Positions 1 through 12,556 of a DNA stretch of 64,000 nucleotides are shown in pieces (the first letter of the stretch is position 1; every line of letters starts with the position of its first letter). The notes under the pieces are model-generated. The model saw nothing but the letters and a program-made list of their open reading frames with translations, ran no database searches and was not told where the DNA came from. Origin of the DNA: Takashimella koratensis. Lineage: Eukaryota > Basidiomycota > Tremellomycetes > Trichosporonales > Tetragoniomycetaceae. Location of the stretch: positions 1 to 64,000 of the forward strand of contig BCKT01000015.1 in assembly GCA_003116875.1 (NCBI GenBank). Reading direction: 5' to 3'. The translations under genes were made by a program, and so were the position numbers.

Positions 1-273
1 CTGGGCACAGGACGCACTGGAATGACAATGAGGACACCACTGGGACCCTCTGGATGCATTCTGGGACCTGTCCGGGGCTGCTGGGAGAAGCTTGCAGATT
101 CTGCAAGATCCTTGCAGAAATGGCCATATCACTATTAAATTACCCTGCAGTTAATGCCACGTCACTGCTAAAGATGTATTTTCTCAATGGCAACTCGCAC
201 TTTAAATGTTTACAACCGCTCACGATCCTCCTCATCCTCACTTCACCCCACCTCACCCTACTCAACTCGCACA

Positions 274-1649
274 ATGTCCAAATCATCCGTGCTCACTGAC
301 GAAGAGCGGGAGCTCGACCCTTACAAGCTGCTCGAGGTCGGGCCCGAGGCGACTGAGAAGGAGATTCAACGGTCGTATCGAAAGAAATCGCTCCTATACC
401 ATCCGGACAAGGTGAGTCCGCCGTCCTCACTCACCAGATCTTTCTACAGACGAGCTTAGCTGACTGTTTCTACTCCGGACAGAACCCATCGCCCGAGGCA
501 GCGGTCACGTTCCACCAGATGAGTCTGGCGCTGGGGATCTTGACAGATCAAGGGAAACGGACGTTTGTGGATACCAAGCTTGAGAAAGAACGAGCTCAGC
601 GTGCTCGGTATGCCGAGATGAGTAAGAAACGACAAGCGGATGTAGATGTGAGTAAACTCCTCCAGTGTACTCCTAAACCGGAGATTTGCTGCTCTTTATT
701 TGCTGACAAATGGCTTTTGCAGGACTTGGTGCGGAGAGAGGAAGATGCGAAACGAGCGAAGAACCAGTTACAGGAGACTCGAAAGGCCGCAGCAGAGGAA
801 GAAGCTATTCGGGAAGCTGGTCGACAACTTGTCGAAGCTGCTCAAAAACGAGCACGAGATGCTGCTGCAGCTGCTCGTCAACCCCCACCTCCTCCACCTT
901 CCGCCGGACCCTCTTCTACCCCTCGCGGCGATCCACAACCGCCCATCTCATCCTCCGACCTGACTCTGCGACTGCAGCTCCCTCCCCTATCGCCGCTAGA
1001 AGTGCCTGGGAAGCTCGAGGAGGTCTTGAAGAGGCGGTACGGTTCGGTAGCGCATGTCATCGTCCGCGAGCCGGAAGAAGGGAAGAAGAAGAAGAAAGGC
1101 GCAATGGCGATCGTCGAGTTCGCCACTGGGAACTGGGGAGGGTGTTGGGCGTGTCTCCGGGATCATGAGGACGTGGGAGAGGGTGAGAGTGCGGGAGAGA
1201 AGAAGATGGGAAAGAAGAAGATTGAGCCAGGGGTAAAGGCGAGGTGGGCGAATAAAGTCGAGCCGGCATGGGTAGCTTGGGCTGAACGACAAGCTGCTTC
1301 ACATGGCGGTACACCATCAAATGGTTCCGCGGCATCCGTTACGAACGGGACCAACGGGACCAACGGGTCTTACACTACATCATCTTTCCCACTCCCTTCC
1401 TCCGCTCCTGCACCAGGTTCAGGAACCACTTTCACCTCCGCTCCCGATTTCGGCAGTTCCTCACTCGCCGACCTTCTCGAACAACACGGCCATGGCCAAC
1501 GGCAGTATCGTGAACAAGAGGCAGAGAAGAAGAGGCAAGAATCCGAGTTTGAGAGCGTGACGCTATTGAGGATGAGACAGGCGGAGAGGGAAAGGATGGC
1601 GGAGGAGATTAGGAAGCAGGAAGAAGCGGAGGAGGCGATGGCTTCGTAG
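274..1649 (+). CDS. J-domain splicing factor, DNAJC17/Cwc23 type
   Basis: Three exons (274-411, 483-647, 723-1649) give about 409 aa. The N-terminus is a J domain with helix II/III and the HPD tripeptide in LLYHPDK just before the first intron. A charged helical stretch (EERELD, KERAQRARYAEM, RREEDAKRAK) follows, then a Pro-rich linker and an RRM-like segment (LEEVLKRRYGSVAHVIV, AMAIVEF). J domain plus coiled coil plus RRM is the DNAJC17/Cwc23 architecture; those proteins associate with the spliceosome in the nucleus. The start at 274 is chosen because the upstream in-frame codons (to 187) are low-complexity Ser/Thr-rich leader and the J domain begins right after 274. Intron 2 is 75 nt and lacks stops, so an unspliced reading also stays open; its GTGAGT donor and TTGCAG acceptor argue for splicing. 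The C-terminus is Gly/Asn/Thr-rich and then a basic/acidic helix. Confidence 0.85.
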
Positions 1650-2040
1650 CCGGCGTTGTAGAAGTTGTATGAAGCAAAATTCATAGTCCAAATTGGCATG
1701 GTATGCAGCACCAATGCACATCGAATGAATCTATGGGTAAGACTACTTTCCAAGTTATCTGCCGGTCCATCCAAAGGTCGTGTCCGTGTCTCAAAGCAAT
1801 GTTGTTGGCGAAACGTTTTAACCTGTTTTTGCATATGATACGTAGTTTTGTCCTACAAAGCGTGCACCACGACGTCGTCCTCCCCAAGCACCATCCCACA
1901 TCCACCACCCTTCTCCACTCACGACCTCACCTACTCCTCACCTCCGGCCCATCCCGCCCATCTGGACGCCGGCATTCCGAAGCTCGCTGTGCGCGGGTCA
2001 GCTCTTGGTCTTTCTGATCAAACAACTAGCTATCCATCAC
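1650..2040. other. Convergent 3' intergenic region
   Basis: Lies between the tail-to-tail J-protein and PAN3 genes. It should hold both 3' UTRs. Only short unconvincing ORFs and no repeats were seen. Confidence 0.6.
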
Positions 2041-4885
2041 TTACTTGTACGTCGCCTCGATGCACTTGTGGATGTCGCGATACTCGACGACGAGACACGA
2101 TTGCCCGTCTCTCGAAATGAGCATGACTTTTTCTCTCGATTTGGCTCCGGCGTCAAGCTGAGGGACGCAACTATCAGCTCACGACCTAATACTGAATGGT
2201 GCAGCAAAGAGAGTAGCACGGCTGGGAGCCTGCCCGGAGACTGCATGCAGCCGCACACACCTTGTTAAGGATCGTCAAGACATGAGACAAGTCAATGACC
2301 GGTTTCCCATCGGCTCCAGTGGAATGGAACACGTAATCGCGGAATAGCTTGAGCACGTATCTGAACAAGATGTCAGCGTTCTGTCTCGGTCCGTTCAAAA
2401 ACACGACTCACCGATCACCAGTCTCTGACCAACGCGGGTCCATGTCAAACCTGCCTCAAGTCAGCTCAACTCCCGAGATCAAAAGAAGAGGAAGCTGCTC
2501 ACTCGGGTCGTTCGTTGATAAAGCCCAACTTGGCTAACAACCGCACGATCCGGCCGTTCTCTACCTCGGACCCCAACTCGCTCTCTAGCGCATCGTTGTA
2601 GCTGTAAGTGTGGGTTTTGTCAACTTCAGCCGCATTCGAAGTAAGCTGTTCAAAACACACCTTTGCGCCGCATCAAGCTCATTGAGTATCCTTGGACCCG
2701 CAAGCCTGATCACCTCGTCGACCGTCTTCATAGGCGAGGGCTTAGAGATGAGGAACAACACCAAGGCCTTGACGTCTGGGGAATAGTGGCGCCCAATGTG
2801 CTCGAGGGGAGCTGCCGGATGCTGGCCCGGCTGAAAGAAGTCGCAGCAGAGGGAGATGACGAGTTTACCAAAGCTAACGAGGTCTTCTTGCTATAAAGGG
2901 GTTAGCAAAAGGTGATTCAGAATGCACAGATTCTGATAGACTTGCCTGATACATGGCAACAGGAGTGTTGACGTCGTAAGCCATAACATCGACCATACCG
3001 CATCCGTTCAAGCGGATCCTACAAAGCGTCAGCTGGTGCTTTCTGACTCTGACGCAGGTGAATGCCTTTGTGCTTCCACCCACCTATTCTTCCCCGTGAC
3101 GAGAATCTTGCTCGGATCAAGGTTCCTCGCCGCGAGTCCCGAGGTATGTATCGCCTTGAGCGCGTTTGCGATCTGAACAACATAACTCCAGACCACTCGT
3201 TCAGAGACAAAGACACCACCAGTCGCTCGGCGCTGGATAACCTCTGGGCTGAGATGTTCGTCCCATAGCGTAGTGGACTCTGGGAAGAAGTCGTACACCA
3301 TTACCAATGCTGGAAGATCGTCAGCTCGGTGGTGAAAGAAGAACTCACAGTTATCACCGAAAGCCTTGGAGGTGAATGCTTCGCGTAGGCCGACGATATT
3401 GGGGTGTCTCATCTTCCTCCACGTTTCTACCGCCGTGAAAGCCGACTCATTGACGAGTTTATACCCTAAATAATCAGCTCCACCTTCTCCCTCTGCTCAC
3501 CTTCCAGCCTGCGGAGGCAATATAGATTCCCATCGACTGTGCTAGTTGCGCGGTACACTGACGCCGGGAACCCGTACACCTTGCTCACGGGGGTGGTCGC
3601 TGCGTCTTCTAGCTTGACGAGAGAGTGGTATACGTGTACCTCGGCGGGGATGCCAGGTGACGCCCCAGAGTAGGCGTAGGTCGCTTCTTGTCGTGCATGG
3701 ACCATGCGTCGGATATCGTCAGGGATGAAAAAAGAGTGCATGGGTTGGTGGTTGATCGGAGGGTTGACGACGTGCGGGAGCGGAGCAGTGTACAGGTGGT
3801 AGTCGAGCTAAAGTCGGGTCAGCCAAGTCAATCCATGACAGCGCTAGCTGACACGCTGATGGACTTAAAAGACTCACGGCTCGGCGGGTCTCAGAATGAG
3901 GCATGAACATGTTCCCATTCATAGCGGAGCTGGGCTCATACGCCATGCTCGTGTCCTCGTACGCGATCGGAGCAGCGAGCCCAGCTGCCTCGGTGTGATC
4001 TCCGTAACTGATAGGCGTCCACTCCGGCAACGCCGGCTGGGATGTGACCAGGGGTGATGAGGGACTGCAGATACATGGTCAGTACGAGATGGAGAGCTGA
4101 AAACCAGGTTGATGACCAGCTCACCGAGGAGAGGTGTCGGTGACGGGTGTTTTGGGCACAAAGACAGGCGCAGCAAGGTTGGTCACGGTTAGCCCAGGCG
4201 CAGGCGCAAACGCCTTGCTGTCTTTCGACTCGGGCGTCGGGTAGGCCTGAGCCGCGGCGCTGGGAGAGAGTCAGCTAGTCATTCTGAAGCAGCCCCAGCT
4301 GGCAGAGCCACGAGACTCACTTGAGGGTGCTACGGAGGACAGGGGTGGTAGGTGTCGCGATCGGGGGGTCGGTCGAGATGACGGTCGTCTCGGGTTCAGC
4401 CTGGGCAGGTTAGCAAGGCATGGGAAGCTGACCAGCAGCTGAGAGACGTACAGGAGGGTGATGATATGTGCACTGTGAGTGTGTCAGCTTTCTTTAAATA
4501 CATACAGCTAACGATTGACTCACTCCCTGATCTTGAAACTTGCAAGACCTGTAAGTCGTTAGCACGAGCTGATCAAAATCAGAGACCTGGCTGAGCTCAC
4601 CCGTATATCAAGACGTTTCTACACAGTCTCTGCGTCGCATCTGTTTTTGGTCAGCTCCTTCTCGACTCCCCTGCTCATCCACCTAAAGTACGAAGCTAAG
4701 ACCGACTCGAACTCACCCTTCTTGCCCTTCTCCGACCCGTCAACGCTGCTAGACGCTTTCGAACCGGCAGACCCGACTGTCGGTCCGGTAGACGCGGCAG
4801 GTGGGCGTACGATCTGGATAGCGGCGGAGGGAGGGGGTCGGACAATCTGGATCGCCCCAGATCGAGGAGGTGGCTGGAATGCCAT
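2041..4885 (-). CDS. PAN3: PAN3, regulatory subunit of the PAN2-PAN3 deadenylase
   Basis: Multi-exon gene of about 650 aa. The first exon (from 4885) is Pro/Ser-rich and carries a repeated IQIVRPP motif. The next small exons assemble a CCCH zinc finger, C-x8-C-x6-C-x3-H (pieces [23 protein letters not shown]). A PAM2-like and disordered linker region follows. The pseudokinase domain starts near 3735 ([17 protein letters not shown], then [18 protein letters not shown]) and continues through [13 protein letters not shown] and [13 protein letters not shown]. It lacks the HRD and DFG catalytic signatures, as expected for PAN3. The C-terminal knob ends with [18 protein letters not shown] before the TAA at 2043-2041. 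PAN3 recruits the PAN2 nuclease to poly(A)-binding protein in cytoplasmic mRNA deadenylation. The start was chosen at the ATG 4885, whose exon splices cleanly in phase (K-K-D) to the zinc-finger exon. Exact boundaries of some middle exons were not all resolved. Confidence 0.93.
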
Positions 4886-5804
4886 CGCGGTGGAAGGTGG
4901 TCGATATGGTATGGGTAGGTACCGAGGTGGAGAGGGGGAGAACGTGCGTCGCGTAATGTCAGGTCGCGTTGTCGTGAGATGGCCAAGGGGAAGGAGGAAA
5001 GACGATTGTGGAAAGGGTGGAAGAAGATGGAAGTGGAGATGAAGATGGGAATAGGGATCAGGTGGAAGGGAACACAAAGGACGGCACGTCGGAACGTTGG
5101 TCGTGCAGTAACCGTCGCGCAGAGTAAAGGCTATAGACAGGTGACTTGGCTCGGTGATGGGGGGACGTCGACACCAGCGACAAGTGACTGAAGCCAAGGT
5201 GGTGGTGACAAGCTACGATAGGGGTAGGTGTCGGTATCTATGCGAAGGACAAGAGACTCGACGCGGCGTGGTAAAGGGTAAAGGGTAGGAGTGGGGAAGA
5301 GTGAGGGAAGTAAGGGATAAGGTTGGTGCAACACTTTTGAGGTGGACAAGCACTGTCGACGCGGGAGTCGTGTCGAAGAGAAGTCAAGGGTCAGGGGAAG
5401 GATGTACCGAGCTCGACGCCTGTGTCGAGGCGGTGGATGGGCGGGGCGAAGGGATGAGTGAGGAGGAGGTAAGAGGTGAGTGAGTCGAGTGAGAGATGGG
5501 CGGTGGGCGGTGGTTGTTGAGCCGGGGAAATACACCCGCCCTGAGATTCGGTTCACCTCCCCCGAGGTTACCATGACGGTCATACATCCCCAGTCTGTGA
5601 ACCTTTCTCAGAAAGAGCGAGAACAGAAACGAGAACATGGTATAGATGTCGCAAGATATCCATACATGCAGGGTATACAACGCCGACTTCGGGTCTGGCT
5701 GTACAAGCTATCTTCACAGGTGCCAAATGCTCACTCCCGCCACGCCGCAGCGCGCTTCACGGTTAATCGAGGATAGACCGACCACACCACACGTAGCGAG
5801 GCAC
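4886..5804. other. Upstream region of PAN3 / downstream of DYS1
   Basis: About 0.9 kb between two minus-strand genes. It is purine/pyrimidine skewed (on the minus strand CT-rich, typical of a fungal 5' leader upstream of PAN3). No ORF with credible protein character was seen in either strand. Confidence 0.5.
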
Positions 5805-7288
<1,484 letters not shown>

Positions 7289-7534
7289 GCTTGCTGATAA
7301 GGTGGTGGTAAAGTGGATGAGGTAGAGATAGACACTGCATTCAAAGTGACCTCTTGCCGATCGCATTTCAATCTGAAATTTTGTGCTGACGTAAGCTGTT
7401 GGTGCCTGGATGATGTTGACGGCGCGGTTGTACGACTCCTCGTCTCTTGCTCTCTCTCACCATCCACCACCACCACCTCCATCGCGTCCACAACTCAGCA
7501 CATCGCGCCCATCCCCTCGTACGCCCGACCCAAG
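7289..7534. promoter_or_regulatory. Shared divergent promoter of DYS1 and MAD1
   Basis: The 246 bp between two head-to-head start codons must contain both 5' leaders. It includes a CT/CA-rich run before MAD1. No clear TATA box was recognised on either strand. Confidence 0.5.
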
Positions 7535-10500
7535 ATGGACCGCATACCCCCCAGCTCGACCGGAGCAGGCTCCTCTCGAATCCCCACCGCGTCTTCTCGT
7601 CTACCCACAGCTTCAGCATCGGGTACAGGATCCACAACCGGTGCACCTTTGCCGTCTCTTTTCTCCCCACTCACACGCTCCACCCCCTCGAGTCTTAAAC
7701 GAGGTGCATCAGAGGCAGGGCTCGATAACGGTGAGTAACACCTGGAGGGTGCATGAGTTTGGGCAAGATCGATTTCGAATCAAGCCGAGAGAAGAGTGAA
7801 ATGCACCAGGCAAGGGAAGAGGTGGTGAAAAATGGAGAAATGGCGACGAATCCTAGAAAGAGGTCCACCTCGTGCAGGTCCTTATCTCTACTCTTTACTC
7901 TCTCCCTAGCACCACTTTCTCTTCTCTTTTCTTTCCTCATATCATCCCATTCTCGCCACTCTACGACTGTGTACATCATCTCCGTGACTTCAGCTGACGA
8001 CCCGCCCCCTCTCTTTCCCATCGCCCACCCACCTCCACCTCGACCCATTCGCAGAACTCGCAACAACACGAAAAGAACTCCTCGCGACCAAAGCCCGACT
8101 CAACACGCTCGAAAGACGCCTGCTGGGGATGCAAAAGACGGATCGCGAGGCGCAGGATCGGATGGAGGAGCAGCGTGTTCAGATTGAGCAGCTGACGAAT
8201 GAGCGGAGGATCTTGCTCGATGGTGAGACGAGTGAGAAGACGCAGGGCCAGAGTAGGGAGCAAGAGTGGGCAGAGGAGAGGGTGTGTCTTCTCCAATGCT
8301 TCAGTTCATACCTCATTCCTTATCGCTTTCACCTGACCTTCTCCAACTTTTGCTAACCCACTTTCAGAAACGATTCGTGAAACAAGTCAACGACCTTCGT
8401 CGTGAAAACTCTCACCTAACTTCCTCCCTGGCCGAACAAACAGCAACGACCAACTCGCTCACGCTTCAACACGCGACGCTTTCCCGTAACTCCAAGTCGG
8501 AGATCACGGTGCTCGAGTCGCAGCTGAACGAGATGCGGGAGGAGCGCGACGCGTTGAGGGGCTGGCAGCATCGCGCGCACTCGTTGTCCATCGAATTGGA
8601 AGAGTCGAAACGAAGGTTGGCGGAGGGTACGAGGTCGAAAGAAGACGCAGCGGCGGATCAGAGGACGGATGAAAAGGTCAAGGACGAGTTTAGACGTGAG
8701 TATCGGTTTGGAAAAGAGATTGGTGATGAAAGGGGCAATGATGTAGATGAGATGCTGATAGAAATTGCAGGCCAATCACGCAATTTCCGAGAATGGACAA
8801 CGACACAGGCGACGCTAGTGGCTGAAGTCGCTGACCTGCGGCGGTGGAAGAAGGAAGCGGAGGATGCTGAGCACGCGGCCAAGGAGAACGAGAAGAAGCT
8901 TCGGGACGAGATCAAGGTGCTCAACGTGCAGCTTGAGCGTGCGCGCCGAGACATGGAGTCAGTCACAACAACCAGGCCTGCTCCCTTATACCTACTTGTG
9001 TACTGACCATTCGTAGCTCCCTCACCCACACGTTCCCATCCAGCGACGCTTCCGGTGACCTCTCAACAGTCCAAAACCGCCTCTCGACACTCTCCACGCT
9101 CCACGGTCAAGTGACCGACGAACTTGCTGAAAAGACCCGTGAAGTGGACTCACTACACGCCCGGCTATCGGCGTTGTCCACCGAGTCGCAGGGTCTTATT
9201 ATTGAGTGGACGAAGCGTGCCGAAGAGGCGGAGAGGGAGTTGAGGTGGGCAAAGGAAGGGAGGAGAAGTGCAGAGGTTCGTGAGGAGTTGGCGAGGAAGG
9301 AACTCGAGGCGGTCCAGACGCAGCAGGTAAGTCCAGCCTCTGAATGACAGAGAGCCGTGCTGATCATTTATATAGGCTGGAGGAGGAGGCGAAGTGGCAG
9401 ACGCGTCACGTGTCGCACAGCTTGAGCAACTGCTCGAGACGTACAAGACGCAACTGGAGAGTTTGTCCCGAGACTCGCAAGAGACCGAGGACCGGATAGC
9501 CAAGGGGGCAGGGATGGTCAAGGCTTCTGAACTCGAGACCGCGCGCGAGCAGATCGACGAGTTGCAGCGTGGTGAGTGATGTCGAAGCCATACGATGCTG
9601 CCAGAGCTAATCACGCGTGCCTCATGTCATCTGATGCTTCTCTCCTCTTCACCTTCTTTTTCCGTCGTTCTCACAGACGCTTCGGCGTTTGAATCAACCA
9701 TCGCCCAACTCACAGCGGCCAACACAACCCTTGACGCTGAAGTGTCGGACCTAATGCGCCGCGTCGCTTCGGGCGAATACAACCCTTCCAATGAGAGGTG
9801 CTTGGAACTTCGTGATAACCCCGCGTCAAGGGCAAAGGCGATCAGGATGCAGATGCTGGATGATCTGAGGAACGAGAATGCGGCGTTGTTGGATAGGTTG
9901 GCAAAAGTGGGACATAGTGCGGCGGTCTCGCCTGGTGCAGGAGGAGTTGGGGATGCAACGGGACAGGACGGACTCGTGCCGAGGGAGAGCTATGAGAGAC
10001 TCGTCAAGGAGAAGAATGAGGTGGAGGCGGCGCACGCCAAGAGGCTCTTAAGATTGAAAGAGGTGGGTTGTTCTTCTCTCAATATTTGTCCCTCTTTTTT
10101 GGTTGCTGATCGTATCTACACCCGCGATTCATTGATGACAACGCAAACACCAATCCATTGTGCTAACAATGATACACTGTTCAGATCTTTGGCCTCAAAT
10201 CTCGTGAATTCCTCGAAGCAGTCTACTCCCTTCTTGGTTGGCGTATCAAATTCGATGAATCCGGTGCCGACATTCGCCTTTCGTCCATGTATGCACCCAA
10301 GGGTAAGATGGGATTGACGCTTAAATTCGCGAGTCAAGAAGGTCATTTCGGGACGATGCAGATGAGCGGAGGGATGGCGAGAGGGTTGGAGGATGCTAGA
10401 AGGTTTTGGGTAGATGAGAGGCAGAGTATACCTGGGTTCTTGGCACAGGTTACGACGGAGATGTTTGAGAAGACGACGGTGAGTCGCGACGTCGATTTGG

Positions 10501-10586
10501 AGAAGTCCAGGCGACTAGTTGTCTGTGCGAGGCTAATTTGACTGGTATAGATTGGACGAGCGGCTGGTTATGTCGGCTTGGAATGA
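7535..10586 (+). CDS. MAD1: Spindle assembly checkpoint protein Mad1
   Basis: Nine exons by my reading, each bounded by GT...AG introns of about 50-310 nt. After a Ser/Thr/Pro-rich N-terminus (MDRIPPSSTGAGSSR) nearly the whole protein is predicted coiled coil with dense Leu/Glu/Arg heptads. The C-terminal third has the family landmarks: NPASRAKAIRMQMLDDLRNEN, then RLLRLKE (equivalent to the RLK motif used for Bub1 contact) and, in the next exon, IFGLKSREFLEAVYSLLGW followed by a globular kinetochore-binding head. The last exon codes only for IGRAAGYVGLE. Mad1 dimers hold Mad2 at nuclear pores and unattached kinetochores and seed the mitotic checkpoint. The start 7535 is the first ATG in frame after the divergent promoter with a suitable context. 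Confidence 0.92.
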
Positions 10587-10797
10587 ACACTCTCTCTGAG
10601 CCATATTTTCTCAGTCAGGGCTAAGTTATGGTCCGGCTTCACGAGAAGATCCGCTGTCCGTTTTCTGCAGCGTCATGACAGCGGAGTTACGATGGCTTCG
10701 TATGCATACATGTATAGATCACACCTAGTTTCTGAGCCTTGTTGGCTTCACGCGGAACTCTGACGCGCGGCGCTCTTCAATCATTCTTGCTTCTTCT

Positions 10798-12044
10798 CTA
10801 CATCTCACCGCACTCTGATATCCGGACCGACAACTTTGGCCTGTCAAATTGAAATCAGCTTTACTTGTGCATGTATTCATATCTCAGCGGTAGCCTTGAC
10901 TCACCGGTTGTTCGCGCCTGTCGGGGTATTCTCAATCTTGCGCACGGTCAATAACCCATCGATTACGCGTCCAAAGACACAGTGTTTCCCATCCAAGAAC
11001 TCGGCGGGGGCAGTGGTGATGAAGAATTGACAACCGTTGGTTCCTGGACCCGAGTTGGCCTGAGGTGTGTGGTGAGTGGTCAGTGGCTGTGACAGGTTGG
11101 ATATGATGAACAGGACAGATGCGGCTGAGATGTGCAGTCACAAGACAAGGGGTGGATGTGGAGAGCCAGAGAGAAGGAAAGGGACAAGGCGAGTGCTTGC
11201 GAGGGTTAGACGTACCATGCTGAGAAGACCAGGTCCAGTGTGCTTGACGGTAAAGTTCTCATCCTCAAACTGCGCCCCGTAGATGGAGAACGAACCAGTA
11301 CCGTCACCTCGGACAAAGTCGCCTCCCTGGACCATGAACTGTGGGATCCTGCGTCAAGTTAGTCTAGACCGATCCTGAAGAGCGGGTGGAGTGGTATGGG
11401 GCAGGCCTGGGACCGCCGTTCGTGCGCGGGTCGGGGGTCGGGACTTACACTCTGAGATTCAAGTTAGTAAACATACGTTGAGCATGATAGGGATGATGTA
11501 GGACCAAAACGATATATGATGGGGGGTGGAGAGAGAGAAAGAGGAAGCGTGACGTACCGGTGGAACGTCGCTGTCTTGTAGCCTTGCGGGACGCCATTGA
11601 TCCTGGAGAAGCACGTCTCAGCTATTGCTCCCACAGAGCCTCACACAATCTGAGCAATTACTTACCGGTGCTCACCCGTGCAAAGCTGTCGAAAGTTCTC
11701 CGCGGTTCTGGATACGCAAGTACGAGATCAACACGACATAGTAGTAGACAGAAAGCGTGAAGGCCACACAGCAGACAGCAGGATACCAGATGTTCAAGAA
11801 AGCAGTGAAGACGTACTTGGGCGTGATGTCGCTAAACAACTCTGTGCATCAAGTCAGTACTATCCCTCGTATACAGACGAGATTGCAGTAAACATGGAAA
11901 GAAGACATTCGTGACGGCGGGCTAGAGGGGGAGGGAGAAGCACGCACCGATCTTGATCCGGCCAGCGGCATTGTCTCCAATGGAGATATCAAAGAAGACG
12001 ATGGGTCGGGTGACTCCCGCGGGCGCTTCGAGAGATGCGGACAT
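10798..12044 (-). CDS. PPIH: Cyclophilin H, spliceosomal peptidyl-prolyl isomerase
   Basis: Small single-domain cyclophilin (about 180 aa) interrupted by several introns. Exons read [107 protein letters not shown] and a last exon ending [12 protein letters not shown]. The active-site Arg (FHRI), Gln (QFMVQGGD) and the FFIT segment are present. The ending ISECGEM matches the H subclass (human ends ISQCGEM), which binds the U4/U6 snRNP proteins. The last intron is closed by a 3' exon read in frame R-P-K-L to TAG at 10800-10798. It converges with MAD1, leaving about 210 bp between stop codons. Confidence 0.93.
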
Positions 12045-12556
12045 GGTGGATAGGAGGTGTGTAAGATACGAGTATGGGAGGATGTGAACGGAGGGAGAGA
12101 GGGAGAGAGGGAGAGAGGTAGAGATTGAGCCGAGCCAAATTGTTGATCTCGCCCTGTCGGATAATGAAACGGAGTTGGAGTAATCTCCGCAGCACCACCC
12201 ACCAACGTAGTCTGGTAGAAACCCCAATACATGAGAGCCAAAAGAGCAAAAGCATGGATCGTGCTGGGAGTGGGTAGGGTACTTGGTAGTGAGAGTAGAT
12301 AGACGATGTAGCGCAGTGTATATAGAATTGTAGGATGTAGCGGGAGGTGGATCAAAGACAGAACGAGAGAGTCTGGGGCATTGGGTGTATAGGGTGGTGG
12401 GATAGCCTTGGAGACAAATACAACAGCATATACAAACGTCGTCTTGGTCGTCGTCATCGCCTCAATCTTCCAACCTTCATCTCTTCCCTTCCTCTTCCTC
12501 CTCTCGTTCCTTCCTCTTACCTCTCTTCCAACCCAACTTGTCTCCCGCTCCCATCA
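12045..12556. other. Promoter/5' leader of cyclophilin H and 3' end of the MAPKKK gene
   Basis: Contains a short GA-rich tract (about 12080-12125, repeated GGGAGAGA) that lies in the cyclophilin leader and reads as CT on the sense strand. No other feature was recognised. Confidence 0.5.
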